From: Nitrobacteraceae bacterium AZCC 2146
GTDB lineage: Bacteria > Pseudomonadota > Alphaproteobacteria > Rhizobiales > Xanthobacteraceae
Assembly: GCA_036924855.1 (NCBI GenBank)
Contig: JBAGRP010000001.1
Coordinates: 5,208,001 to 5,272,000 of the forward strand
Direction: 5' to 3'
DNA: 64,000 bases
Part shown: positions 10,996-20,083 of the stretch, one piece after another
Position numbering within the stretch: the first letter of the stretch is position 1
Layout: every line of letters begins with the position of its first letter
Notes under the pieces: generated by a model
Seen by the model: the letters and a program-made list of their open reading frames with translations, nothing else
The model's database searches: none
What the model was told of the DNA's origin: nothing
Made by a program: the position numbers and the translations under genes

Positions 10996-11073
10996 GACGT
11001 TGGCGCGCCCACCTTACAATTCCCGCATTTCGCGCTAAACACGGCGCCACCGATGCCTTGCCCAGGAAGCACC

Positions 11074-11340
11074 ATGCGACTGACTTCGATACCTCTCATC
11101 GCGCTGACGCTCGCCGCTCTGGCGCTGGCGTCCTGCGTCGAACGCAACGCGATTCCGGCCTCCAGCCTCGGCGAGGATGACGACGCGATCTGCCGCGCCA
11201 ATGGCGTGGTGGTCGGCTCCGCCGACTACGCCGCCTGCCGCAAGAACCGCGACGTCCAGCGCGGCAACGCCATCGCCCGCGCCGACCGCGCCCAGCGCAA
11301 TCTCGGCGAATACATGCTAAACAATCCAGGAAGGCCGTAG
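11074..11340 (+). CDS. small lipoprotein, function unknown
   Basis: Starting at ATG 11074 gives 88 residues with a signal peptide and a lipobox (LALASC), so the mature protein should be lipidated at that cysteine and membrane-anchored. The remainder is polar and has two cysteines in ICRANG and YAACRKN, which could form a disulfide. I do not recognise a named family. It stands before a tight series of small genes on the same strand. Confidence 0.7.
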   Translation: MRLTSIPLIALTLAALALASCVERNAIPASSLGEDDDAICRANGVVVGSADYAACRKNRDVQRGNAIARADRAQRNLGEYMLNNPGRP

Positions 11341-11357
11341 CACATCGGGAGGCCGTC

Positions 11358-11564
11358 ATGGACGAGGACATCTTCAACAACAGCCTGAGGAAGTTTCTCA
11401 AGAAGGTCGGCATCACCTCGCAGCGCGAGATCGAGAAGGCGGTGCGCGACGCGGTGGCCGACGGCCGTTTGAAGGGCCATGAAAAGCTGCCTGCCAAAAT
11501 GGTCCTGACGGTCGGCAGCGTCGCGCTCTCGCACGAGATTGCCGACGAGATCGAACTCGGCTAG
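11358..11564 (+). CDS. DUF6494-like small protein
   Basis: The 68-residue acidic/basic protein MDEDIFNNSLRKFLKKVGIT... has a predicted helical N-terminal half (REIEKAVRDAVADGRLKG) and a C-terminal LPAKMVLTVGSVALSHEIADEIEL. I recognise this as the conserved small DUF6494 family, whose role is unknown. It lacks a signal peptide and is probably cytoplasmic. It lies 17 bp after the lipoprotein gene and 44 bp before a PhnA-type gene, so all three may share a transcript. Confidence 0.75.
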   Translation: MDEDIFNNSLRKFLKKVGITSQREIEKAVRDAVADGRLKGHEKLPAKMVLTVGSVALSHEIADEIELG

Positions 11565-11608
11565 GTCAGTCGAACCATCAACCGGCGCACAGGCGCGGAA
11601 AGCAAATC

Positions 11609-11827
11609 ATGGATATCAAGGTCAGGGATTCCAACGGCGCCCTGCTCGCCGAGGGCGACACCGTCACGCTGATCAAGGACCTGAAGCTGAAAGGCTCCTC
11701 CACCGTGCTGAAGCGCGGCACCGTGATCAAGAATATCCACCTCACCGACGATCCGGACGAGATCGAAGGCCGTACCGACAAGGTCAAGGGCCTGGTGCTG
11801 CGCGTGGAGTTTTTGAAGAAAGCGTGA
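11609..11827 (+). CDS. PhnA/YjdM C-terminal-domain protein
   Basis: The 72-residue protein contains VRDSNGALLAEGDTVTLIKD, GSSTVLKRGTVIKNIHL and GRTDKVKGLVLRVEFLKK, the small beta-barrel domain found at the C-terminus of YjdM (formerly PhnA, alkylphosphonate utilisation). The N-terminal zinc ribbon of full-length YjdM is absent, and stand-alone versions of this kind are common. No phosphonate genes surround it, so the historical name should not be taken as a function. Confidence 0.85.
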   Translation: MDIKVRDSNGALLAEGDTVTLIKDLKLKGSSTVLKRGTVIKNIHLTDDPDEIEGRTDKVKGLVLRVEFLKKA

Positions 11828-11830
11828 GGA

Positions 11831-12169
11831 CTACTCCCGGCCTTCCTCCCGCTCGCCATGCTCGCGAAACGTCGACAGCCGCGACAGAAACGCCAGCATC
11901 AGCCCGATGCCGCAGATCGAAAACGCCATGGTGAAGATCTTGGCGATGGCGGTGGTCGGCGCCAGCGTCGCATCGCCGACGGTGGTCAGCGCCATCACGC
12001 TGAAATAGGCGGCGTCGATCCACCGCCAGTGCTCGACGATGCGGAAGAAGATCGTGCCGCCGGCCGTAGCGATGGCAAGCAGGAAAAGGATCGCGCGGAA
12101 TTCGGGATCGCGCAGCCCGCGGCGGAATCCTGCGACAAGACGCACCAGACCAAGCCAGAGAGATGCCAT
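11831..12169 (-). CDS. two-TM ion-channel-like protein with altered selectivity filter
   Basis: The 112-residue protein has two transmembrane segments (AILFLLAIATAGGTIFF and IFTMAFSICGIGLMLAFL) flanking a pore-helix-like segment WIDAAYFSVMALTTVGDATLAP, the layout of a two-TM potassium channel subunit. The canonical TVGYGD filter reads TVGDAT here, so Y, G and D at the filter are replaced by D, A and T. It may be a channel variant of different selectivity or a non-conducting relative. It ends 3 bp from the convergent PhnA-type gene. Confidence 0.75.
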   Translation of the reverse strand: MASLWLGLVRLVAGFRRGLRDPEFRAILFLLAIATAGGTIFFRIVEHWRWIDAAYFSVMALTTVGDATLAPTTAIAKIFTMAFSICGIGLMLAFLSRLSTFREHGEREEGRE

Positions 12170-12793
12170 CGCCTCGATTCTCCGCGCAGGCCATCGTGGC
12201 CGCTTCAGTGCGATGTCGCAGGATTCGGTGCGGTTTGGCTAGGCGTGAATTCATAAATCCGAAGGCGTGGGCGACGTCCGCTTCGGTGTGCATTCCGGAC
12301 TCACGTCGGACATCGCGCAAGGTCCGAAAGGTGCCAATATGATTGATTGGGAGGTCGTCAACTGAGGCCCCTTACCATGCCGCAGCCGGTCGAACATGGT
12401 TCTTGTCCTCTTGCACGCGCGGTCAGTGCATCCAGCAAAGTCTTGATCGTCCCGACCTGCAATCCGGACACGGTGATATAGCTGTCTTCGTGCTTGACGT
12501 AACTCCAGCAGTACTCGGCAATGAGTACCATGCGAGTCCGTGATCTATCTCGCACTGTGAAGTAGTCGGCTTTTGATCTAGCGCGGCCGGGACGTTCGTG
12601 GAAGGCATGAGCGAGCAACAGGTATTGTGGTATTTCGCGAATCCGCCATTCCGGACGAGCGCAGTGCAATATAATCCTTTGCCTCTTCGCGTACGGTAAT
12701 GCCAATATTTCCAACCTAATATTAAGGTTCCTGATCCACGTTAAAATCCGGAATTTCATTTGTTTTCATTTGTAACGACTACGTGGACGCTTC
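12170..12793. other. 624-bp AT-richer intergenic region, no firm gene
   Basis: The stretch between the channel gene and the GGDEF-EAL gene is visibly more AT-rich than its surroundings. An open frame of 133 codons at 12358-12759 on the minus strand has a basic N-terminal half and a more protein-like second half (MVLIAEYCWSYVKHEDSYI, TIKTLLDALTAR). It could be a decayed or uncharacterised gene, but there is no good ribosome site and I recognise no family, so I do not call it. The region just before 12794 probably holds the GGDEF-EAL promoter. Confidence 0.45.
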
Positions 12794-15700
12794 ATGCGAG
12801 CGATCTATGGAAGGCTGGCCCGGCTGCCAGGATCTTCATTAGCGGCGCTCGGCGTCTTCTTTGCGGCGTCGATCATCGTTGTGTTTCTGGTGGATCTGCA
12901 GGCGCGCCATCGTGCGGCGCTCTCTGAGGCAAAAAAGGCGGCACTGAACATTGCCGAGATTCTCGCCGAACACACGGCGCTGACCTTTGAAGGTATCGAT
13001 CGGACGCTGCTCGAAGCTGAGAGAATTCGCGAAGATAGTCTTTCGGGGAAGTATGCAACGCCCGAAGCCGCAAATAGCGCCTTGCGTCTTTTAAAGAAAG
13101 CCTCATCGATCGTCGTTGCCGTCGGCTGGACAGATGCCGCCGGTAACCTTCTGGCGCATTCCTACGATCGCACGCCGCCGCGAAGCAATATCTCCGACAT
13201 GTCGCACTTCACCGCTCAGCGCGATCAGGCCGATGGCCGGCTGTTTATTTCGCCACCCTATCCCTCGGCTGTCACCGACAAATGGTTTACGGCGGCGTCG
13301 CGGCGGCTAAGCAATGCCGACGGCAGCTTCGCTGGGGTTGTAACCGCGCCGCTCGACCCGACCCATTTCACGCAGGTCTATCGCGCGATTGATGTCGGCA
13401 AGGGCGGATCCGTGCTGTTGCTGCATCGCGCGGGCACGGGGCGGGTTCTTGCGCGAGAGCCCGCGACAAAAGGAGCCATCGGAAAATCTTTCGCGGATAG
13501 CCCGCTCGTCTCCGAATATCTGCCAAAATCGGAAGCGGGCTCCTACGAGACGATAAGTGTTCTCGACGGCATCGCACGCGTCGCGGGATACAAGGCTGTG
13601 CCCGGACTGCCGCTGGTCTTGGTCGTCACATACGCCCGCAGCGAGGTGCTGCGACCGTGGCACCATCACCTTTTCATGGCCGGCCCGCTCGTCGCCATGA
13701 TCGTTGGCGTCATCTTGTTCGGCACGTTTCGGATCGTGCGCCAGACAAATATTCTCGCCGCGAAAACAAGGGTTTTGGAACGCACGAACATGCAGTTCGA
13801 TGCGGCGTTGAGCAATATGTCGCAGGGTCTTTCGCTGTTTGATGCGGAACAGAGAGTCATTCTTTCAAATGCGCGCTATGCGGAAATCTATCGCCTCAGC
13901 GCGGAGCAGGTGAAGCCGGGAACAACGCTGCGGCAACTCATTGAATACCGCCGGGCGCAGAGGACAAATTGCGAGATGGCTGTAGACGTCTTTGTCGACG
14001 TCACTCTGAAACTGGAAAAAGAGGTCCAGGAGCTTGTCGATGGGCGCATCATTTCGATGACGCGTCATCGGATGCCGAACGGGGGGTGGCTGGCGACTCA
14101 TGAAGATGTCACGGCGCGAAAACACAGGGAGCAATTGCTGGCCGCGAAAGCCGCGGAGCTGGAGCAGACGAACGAACGCTTCGACGCCGCCCTGAGTAAC
14201 ATGTCACAGGGTCTTTGCATGTTCGACGGATCGAAACGGCTCGTTGTCTGGAATGATCGTTATGCGGAATTATACCAGTTGCCTGCGGCTTTGTTGAAAG
14301 TCGGGACGCCTCATGAGGCGATCATCGCCGATCGCGTCTCGCGCGGCATTCTCAAGGGCGAGACGAGCGAACCAGCCATCAAGAAAAAGCTCGCCGAACT
14401 GGGTCAGCATTCGGCCGCTTCAAGCTCGGCCAGGGTCGATGAACTTGCGGATGGGCGATTGATGCTCGTCACCCGGCAGCCGATGAAGGACGGCGGCTGG
14501 GTTGCAACGCACGAAGACATCACCGAACGGCGGCGTGCGGAGGCCGAGATCGTTCACCTGGCGCGTCATGACGCGCTCACTGGACTTGCCAACCGAACCC
14601 TGTTTACCGAGAAACTTGAGGAGGCGAGCAAGCGTCTTGGCCGCCATGACGGTGGCTTTGCCGTGATCATGCTCGACCTCGATAAATTCAAGGCCGTCAA
14701 CGATACGCTGGGGCATCCCGCCGGGGATCGATTGCTCGTTGAAGTCGCTCAGCGGCTGAAATCATCAATTCGCGAAACCGATGTGCTGGCACGCCTCGGC
14801 GGTGACGAGTTTGCGATCATCCAGGACGGTGGACTCAATCCGCAGGAGGGCGCAAGCGTGCTTGCCCTCAGGATCATCGATGCCATTGCTCAGCCATTTG
14901 ATCTCAACGGCCACCAGGCCAGCATCGGGACCAGCATTGGAATTGCTCTCGCTCCGGAACATGGCGTCGATCCCGAGGTCCTGCTGGAGAAAAGCGGATC
15001 TCGCGCTCTACGACGCCAAGGCGGGCGGGCGAAACGATTTCCGCCTGTTCCAGTCCGAAATGATCGAGGCTGCCCACTCGCAGAGGGTGTTGGAAAACGA
15101 ACTTCGGGACGCGATCGCGCGAAATGAATTCGAGGTGCACTATCAGCCGGTGGTTGACGCCAAGACGCGGCTGATCCGCGGCGCCGAGGCGCTGGTCCGC
15201 TGGCGGCATCCGTCGAAAGGACTCGTCGCTCCCGATCAATTTATTCCGCTCGCGGAAGCGACGGGGCTGATCCTTCCTCTTGGCGAGTGGATTCTGCACC
15301 GGGCTTGCACGGATGCGGCGTCGTGGCCGGCTCACCTCAAGATCGCGGTCAACATCTCTGCGGTTCAAGTCAGCAAGGGAAACCTGCTCGACGTCATGCT
15401 GTATACTCTGATGGAGACGGGTCTTTCGCCTGAACGGCTGGAGTTGGAAATTACGGAGACGGCTCTTCTGGAGAACGCGACGGCGCATCTGGGGACGATA
15501 CGGCAGCTGAAGAATCTCGGCATCTCCATGGCGCTCGATGATTTTGGCACCGGGTATTCGACGGCGAGTTATCTGACCAATTTCCCGTTCGACAGGATCA
15601 AGATCGACAAGTCCTTCGCACAAGGCGCTCCCAATCGCCGCGATTGCGCAGCGGTGGTGTCCTCGGTGCTTGCGCTGGCCCGTGGTCTTGGCATCGCAAC

Positions 15701-15890
15701 GACGGCCGAGGGTGTCGAGACCGAAGAGCAATTTGAATATCTGCGGACTGCAGGCGTAGACCTCGTCCAGGGCTATCTGTTCGGTCGGCCCGTCCCGCTC
15801 TCCGAATTCGGCCTCGATGCGGCAGTTTCATTTGGAAATAATGCTGCTGACGGCAAGTTATGCGCAGGGATCATCATGGCAGGAAGATAA
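12794..15890 (+). pseudogene. membrane sensor GGDEF-EAL protein interrupted by a 1-base frameshift
   Basis: The N-terminus has a transmembrane segment (about 15-37), a periplasmic Cache-like domain and a second membrane segment near residue 300. Two successive PAS-like domains follow, each starting ALSNMSQGL. The GGDEF domain has an intact RLGGDEF motif (residues 669-673) and an RETD inhibitory-type site five residues before it. At 14990-14993 four A bases stand where three are needed: the first frame reads VLLEK then leaves homology, while the next frame continues ADLALYDAKAGG. The EAL domain that follows is complete (GAEALVRW, ELEITE, ALDDFGTGYS, KIDKSF, AEGVET). The first frame stops at 15127. 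Either a real inactivating indel or a sequence error is possible. An intact protein would make and degrade c-di-GMP. Confidence 0.85.
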
Positions 15891-16169
15891 CCACCGCGTT
15901 TCAAACGGCGATCAGGTAAGCCGCGCCGCTGCTGCAATGAAGCGCGACATCGGCCACGGCTCCGGAGGCGAAATCCATTTAGCGAACCCCTCGAGCAGAC
16001 GCACGTTGGAAGTGGGACTATCATCCACAATTGGGGCACATTGGATTCATCAATCTTGAAGCGTTGAGAAATGTCCGAGACGGCTCATGAGCAATCGTCG
16101 ACAGGGGGACAAGCCCTCATGAAATCTCATCTACATCAACGCCGATCCGGGCTCTCCTCGGCGGTGTAT

Positions 16170-16565
16170 TTAGAATGACGTGATTTCGCCTACTCGCTCA
16201 ACAAGATGCGCACGCGAGGGGGCAGGGTCAAACCGATCGGCGAAATATTGCGTTTCGTTGGCCACCAGTCCTTCGCGGAATTCCATGATGCTCACCGCGT
16301 AAGATGGTATGCCGTCATAGGTAAGTACGAATTCAGTGACCCAGAGATCGCCGCTGCCGATAATTCGCCGGACCGTAAAACGCTTCTTGTTTGGCTGGAC
16401 GAATCGGCTCTCCTGAATGTTGTGCCGGCCGCGGATCCGCTCGCCCGATTGCGGATAATCAAGCACAGCATCCTCGCGGTAGATTTCATGTTCGACCTTG
16501 AAATCGCTCGCGTCCGAAGCATCCCAATGGCGCTCCAGCGCCACCCGCACGGTTTGATCATCCAT
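16170..16565 (-). CDS. NTF2/SnoaL-like protein
   Basis: I start at ATG 16565, behind a strong AGGTGGGAG ribosome site, giving 131 residues. The open frame extends upstream but without protein-like sequence. The blocks VALERHWDASDASDFKVEHE, YREDAVLDYPQSGERIRG and NIQESRF are typical of SnoaL-like cone-shaped alpha+beta folds, and WVTEFVLTYDGIPSYAVSIMEF is the strand-rich half. This fold serves as polyketide cyclases, isomerases and small ligand-binding proteins, so no reaction can be assigned. It sits alone in a sparse, AT-richer stretch. Confidence 0.8.
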   Translation of the reverse strand: MDDQTVRVALERHWDASDASDFKVEHEIYREDAVLDYPQSGERIRGRHNIQESRFVQPNKKRFTVRRIIGSGDLWVTEFVLTYDGIPSYAVSIMEFREGLVANETQYFADRFDPAPSRAHLVERVGEITSF

Positions 16566-16785
16566 CTCAATCTCCCACCTAGGGGCGCTATTGCCGATCG
16601 CGCCAGTCGTGTGTCGCCTCACGCTCTCGCGCCCGGACGCCGGCCTTCCAGTTGTTATGACAGCGCGATCGATCACAAGCCCGTTATTGACGCTTGCGAT
16701 CTCCTTTGTGCGGTCGACATGAGGCTACGCAACATCATCGTGTTCGCAAGCGCCGGTTGTGCTCTGCTGTTATAGGGAGGCTCTG

Positions 16786-17106
16786 ATGCGACAGATTAGA
16801 CGATTTTCATTGGGTATTCTTGCGCTCGCGATCGCCGCAATGGCGATGTTTGCAGCGGTTGCGCCTTCCAGCGCGATCGCGGGTACGTCGGCGCATGCTC
16901 GGACCGCAAGGCAACACCAAGCAACACATTTCACCGGACAACGCGCGGGCAACGCCAATTATCGTCGGTACCGCGAGTACGGGGCTGGACCCGCCAGTGC
17001 GTATGGAGCGATACCTGGTGGATCGGGATTTGCCAGTCCGTCATATTCTGGCTTCGGTTCCGGTTACGGCGATAATTCCCACGGATGCTCCGCTTGCACC
17101 AATTGA
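16786..17106 (+). CDS. small secreted glycine/tyrosine-rich protein
   Basis: ATG 16786 follows GGGAGG at a good distance and gives 106 residues with a clear signal peptide (RRFSLGILALAIAAMAMFAAVAPSSAIA). The mature part is rich in Gly, Ser, Tyr and Arg (YRRYREYGAGPASAYG, SGFGSGYGDN) and ends CSACTN. Low-complexity secreted proteins of this style are common in this family of bacteria and have no assigned role. Compare the similar protein at 30266-30688. Confidence 0.65.
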   Translation: MRQIRRFSLGILALAIAAMAMFAAVAPSSAIAGTSAHARTARQHQATHFTGQRAGNANYRRYREYGAGPASAYGAIPGGSGFASPSYSGFGSGYGDNSHGCSACTN

Positions 17107-17596
17107 AATCGAAATTCCGCTCTGGAAACTTCGTCGTGTGACCCATGATGGAGGCAGAGTGGCACTGCGCTCTCTCCTTCCAGCGCGACTGTTATCGGGC
17201 CAGGTGGAGAGGAAGTAATTGCTGCCAAAGTAATTGCTGCCAATGTCCAATTGGCGCCGGTCATTTCGGGTCGGTGCGCAAAGGAGACGTTGTGGCCGAC
17301 CACTGTGTCCCGGTGGATCAGTACACGTGCCTTCGCAATCGGATGATGGCGACGGAACGCAGTGCACGAGCAATGAGCCGCGCCAGTGGCCAATCGGGCA
17401 TAGCTCCGAATGCGTTTAGCGGCCGAAGTTGTTCGCGCCCTCGCTGATGCGATGTTGGAGAGGACAGATCAACGGCCATCATGCGCTTGTCCGCTTTGCC
17501 CCCCGATCGCGGACATCACGTCGACGATAAGGTTTTAACGCGCCTTGCGTCGTATTTGGCGTCGGATAGTGTGCGCGCGATCAATGGGGGAATGAC
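17107..17596. other. 490-bp intergenic region with a short tandem repeat
   Basis: No open frame here looks like a gene. Bases 17213-17242 carry two perfect tandem copies of the 15-mer AAGTAATTGCTGCCA. The rest shows no clear promoter, hairpin or repeat. Confidence 0.6.
17213..17242. repeat. tandem duplication of a 15-mer
   Basis: AAGTAATTGCTGCCA occurs twice with no spacer (17213-17227 and 17228-17242). It could be a replication-slippage product or a duplicated protein-binding site. Confidence 0.85.
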
Positions 17597-18907
17597 ATGA
17601 GCTTGTCCGGTGTTTTTGCGCGCATCGTCGCGCTGATCGGTGCTGCCGCGCTTCAGTGGCGCCGGCTGCAGGGCGTCGCGCACGAGCCGGCCTGGGGCAG
17701 CGCTCCCCTGGTGCCGGCGGCGAAGCCGCAGGGCAGCATCCCGACGCTCAAGATGCCGACGGCCAGGGGGTGGACCGACGGGCAGACGCCCGTGGCGGCG
17801 CCGGGGCTCAAGGTCAATGCGTTTGCGACCGGTCTGAAACATCCGCGCTGGATCCACGTGCTGCCCAATGGCGATGTCCTCGTTGCCGAGGCGTCGCAGG
17901 TCGCCGGACCGGTCAGGAACGTATTCGGCTACGCGATGCAGGCGACGATGCGACGTGCCGCCGCCCTTGGCGAAAGCGCAAACCGCATCACGTTGTTGCG
18001 CGATGGGGATGGCGACGGCATCGCCGAAGTCAGCGAACTATTCATGGAGGGGCTGAACCAGCCGTTCGGCATGGCGCTGCTGGGCGACACGTTCTATGTC
18101 GGCAACGTCGACGGCGTGGTGGCCTTCCCCTATGCGGCGGGCGCAGACCGGATCACCGCGCCAGGGCGGAAACTCACCGAGTTCAAGTCCGGCGGGCATT
18201 GGACGCGGAGCCTGCTGCCGAGCCCCGATGGCCAGAAACTCTTTGTCGGGGTCGGCTCGCTCAGCAATATCGCCGAGAGCGGCATGGCCGTCGAGGAAGG
18301 CCGGGCGGCCGTCTACGAGCTCGATCTGGCGAGCGGCAACAGCCGCATCTTCGCCGGCGGCCTGCGTAACCCGGTGGGCCTGGCATGGGAGCCACGGACC
18401 GGAGAGCTCTGGACGGTGGTCAACGAGCGCGACGGCCTGGGCGACGAGACACCTCCCGACTATCTGACCTCGGTCCGCGACGGGGGATTCTACGGCTGGC
18501 CCTACTGTTACTGGGGGCAGACGGTCGACGACCGGGTCCCGCAGGATCCGGCCGCGGTTGCCAAGGCCATCACGCCGGACTACGCGCTGGGCGGGCACAC
18601 CGCGTCACTGGGTCTGTGCTGGCTGCCGGCCGGCACGCTTCCGGGCTTTCCGGACGGCATGGTCATCGGGCAGCACGGCTCCTGGAATCGCAGCACGCTG
18701 AGTGGCTACAAGGTCGTCTTCGTTCCGTTCGAGAACGGGCTCCCGTCCGGACCGCCGCGCGATATTCTGTCGGGCTTCCTCGCACCGGACGAACGCGAGT
18801 CCTATGGCCGACCGGTCGGTGTCACACTCGGTCCCGACGGCTCTCTTCTGGTGGCAGACGATGTTGGCGATGTGATCTGGCGCGTCACGGGCGAGCGGCA
18901 GGGCTGA
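17597..18907 (+). CDS. sorbosone dehydrogenase-like (PQQ-type beta-propeller) protein
   Basis: The 436-residue protein has a short hydrophobic N-terminus and then propeller repeats of the glucose/sorbosone dehydrogenase family: ATGLKHPRWIHVLPNGDVLVAEA, GLNQPFGMALLGDTFYVGN, IFAGGLRNPVGLAWEP, WTVVNERDGLGDETPPDYL, FYGWPYCYWGQ and GQHGSWNRSTLSGYKVVFVPF. Members oxidise sugars or related aldehydes in the periplasm using PQQ, but many are uncharacterised. Export is likely although the signal sequence is weak. It stands alone, with no PQQ biosynthesis or cytochrome genes adjacent. Confidence 0.88.
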   Translation: MSLSGVFARIVALIGAAALQWRRLQGVAHEPAWGSAPLVPAAKPQGSIPTLKMPTARGWTDGQTPVAAPGLKVNAFATGLKHPRWIHVLPNGDVLVAEASQVAGPVRNVFGYAMQATMRRAAALGESANRITLLRDGDGDGIAEVSELFMEGLNQPFGMALLGDTFYVGNVDGVVAFPYAAGADRITAPGRKLTEFKSGGHWTRSLLPSPDGQKLFVGVGSLSNIAESGMAVEEGRAAVYELDLASGNSRIFAGGLRNPVGLAWEPRTGELWTVVNERDGLGDETPPDYLTSVRDGGFYGWPYCYWGQTVDDRVPQDPAAVAKAITPDYALGGHTASLGLCWLPAGTLPGFPDGMVIGQHGSWNRSTLSGYKVVFVPFENGLPSGPPRDILSGFLAPDERESYGRPVGVTLGPDGSLLVADDVGDVIWRVTGERQG

Positions 18908-18943
18908 GCGACCCCGCGCCTTGGTTCGAACCCGCGGGCTCGC

Positions 18944-18972
18944 TTGACAATATCCGAATATAGGAATATATG
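18944..18972 (+). promoter_or_regulatory. sigma-70-like promoter overlapped by an ArsR-type dyad
   Basis: TTGACA at 18944-18949 and TATATG at 18967-18972 are separated by 17 bp. The spacer and -10 contain ATATCCGAATATAGGAATAT, a quasi-palindrome resembling ArsR/SmtB-family operators. No annotated gene follows on the plus strand. Confidence 0.5.
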
Positions 18973-19037
18973 CCAATTTCCTTCTGTTGCTCGCGGCGTC
19001 TGATCAGCGCTGCGGGACGACAGAAGGGCCGATGACA

Positions 19038-19171
19038 AGGTGGAGCGCCGGGAGGTGCCGCGCCCTACGTCATTGGGCGCGCGCGGCTGGCGTTATCAGC
19101 TGCGCAAGGCGGAGCGGACTCCGCCTTAGGGGTGCCCCGTAAAGCATCCCGGCGCCTCCCGCCGCTCCATC
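19038..19171 (+). ncRNA. candidate structured RNA of unknown type
   Basis: Nineteen bases at about 19038-19056 (TGGAGCGCCGGGAGGTGCC) pair with about 19153-19171 (GGCGCCTCCCGCCGCTCCA), with one mismatch and one G-U pair. Between them lie further hairpins: GCGCCC/GGGCGC, GCGGCTG/CAGCTGC and the 9-bp AAGGCGGAG/CTCCGCCTT with a CGGA loop. The promoter at 18944-18972 points toward it. I recognise no tmRNA, SRP, 6S or RNase P signature. The strand is inferred from the promoter only. A palindromic repeat element is the main alternative. Confidence 0.35.
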
Positions 19172-19342
19172 GGCCTCGCACCATGCGAGGCGGAGCGTTC
19201 TGGCAAAGCTCGGACGCATTTGCGCCGCGAGAATACGCCAGCTTGCTTTCACGCGTTCGCCAACAAAAACGTGGCGAATTTCTTCGCCGCGTTTCGTAAT
19301 TCCAGAGTTGACGCACGCCGCGAGGCGACTGAAGCGAAACCC

Positions 19343-20038
19343 TTATTCCTCGTCGTCCTGCTTCTTGCCGCCGCCGATGCCCTTCAGCTTGGCGAACACG
19401 GCATCGACATTGAGGTCGTCGCCGCTCTTCTCGGAGGGCTCGAATTCGTCCTTGCGGGTGGTTTCCGAGGCCGGCAGCAGGGTGGCGCCGCCGTAAGCCT
19501 GGTCGGTGGGCTTTTCCTTGGCCGCGCGCTGCACTTCGAAATCGAGTTCGATCTGCGAGCACAGGCCGAGCGTCACCGGGTCCATCGGCGTCAGCGTCGA
19601 GGCGTTCCAGTGGGTGCGGTCGCGGATCGAGGCGATGGTGGTCTTGGTGGTGCCGACCAGCCGCATGATCTGGCTGTCCTTCAGCTCGGGATGGTTACGC
19701 ACCAGCCACAGGATCGCGCTGGGACGTTCGTGGCGGCGCGACACCGGGGTGTAGCGCGGGCCCTTCTTCTTGGCGGCCGGCGGCAGGATCACCTTGCTCT
19801 CCTCGAGCTTGAGGCGATAATTCGGGTCCTTTTCGCCCTTTTCGATCTCGTCGCGGGTCAGCTGCCCGTTGGAAATCGGGTCCATGCCCTTGATGCCCTG
19901 GGCGGCGTCGCCGTCGGCGATGGCGCGGACCTCGAGCGGGTGCATCTTGGTGAAATCGGCAACCTGGTCGAACGACAGCGCGGTATTGTCGACCAGCCAC
20001 ACGGCAGTCGCCTTTGGCATCAGCGGTGCATTGCTCAT
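19343..20038 (-). CDS. trcR: cell cycle transcriptional regulator TrcR (DUF1013)
   Basis: The 231-residue protein begins PLMPKATAVWLVDNTALSFDQVADFTKMHPLEV and continues with IKGMDPISNGQLTRDEI, RHERPSAILWLVRNHPELKD and IMRLVGTTKTTIASIRDRTHWN, the diagnostic blocks of alphaproteobacterial DUF1013/TrcR. The middle contains helix-turn-helix-like segments. TrcR is a conserved protein that works with RNA polymerase in cell-cycle-controlled transcription. The C-terminal tail is acidic and lysine-rich (GGGKKQDDEE). AAGGAG precedes the ATG, and a stable hairpin sits just upstream at 20055-20083. Confidence 0.9.
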   Translation of the reverse strand: MSNAPLMPKATAVWLVDNTALSFDQVADFTKMHPLEVRAIADGDAAQGIKGMDPISNGQLTRDEIEKGEKDPNYRLKLEESKVILPPAAKKKGPRYTPVSRRHERPSAILWLVRNHPELKDSQIMRLVGTTKTTIASIRDRTHWNASTLTPMDPVTLGLCSQIELDFEVQRAAKEKPTDQAYGGATLLPASETTRKDEFEPSEKSGDDLNVDAVFAKLKGIGGGKKQDDEE

Positions 20039-20054
20039 GGCAAATCTCCTTTAC

Positions 20055-20083
20055 GCTCCGCCCACCTTTTTTGGAGGCGGAGC
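20055..20083 (-). promoter_or_regulatory. 5'-UTR hairpin upstream of trcR
   Basis: GCTCCGCC at 20055-20062 pairs with GGCGGAGC at 20076-20083 around a 13-nt loop rich in A on the minus strand. It lies about 16 bp before the trcR start, next to the ribosome site, so it may influence translation or mRNA stability. It could also be the terminator of a small upstream transcript. Confidence 0.45.

Larger units (their letters stand above)
18908..19342. other. 435-bp gene-free region with orphan promoter and foldable sequence
   Basis: The region lies between two convergent genes. It holds a strong promoter-like signal at 18944-18972 and, downstream, a stretch able to form a closed multi-hairpin structure (19038-19171). 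The only open frames, for example a 60-codon one at 19070-19252 on the minus strand, look like by-products of base composition. Confidence 0.6.

Noticed and set aside
12358..12759. 133-codon minus-strand frame before the GGDEF-EAL gene
   Set aside because: Part of it looks protein-like, but there is no ribosome site, homology or partner gene that I recognise; noted in the region entry only.
14990..14993. Programmed ribosomal frameshifting at the GGDEF-EAL break
   Set aside because: The needed shift is +1 at a short A4 run, without a slippery heptamer, stop codon or Shine-Dalgarno-like stimulator of the prfB type.
19070..19252. 60-codon minus-strand frame in the trcR downstream region
   Set aside because: It overlaps the foldable region and its composition follows from the inverted repeats.
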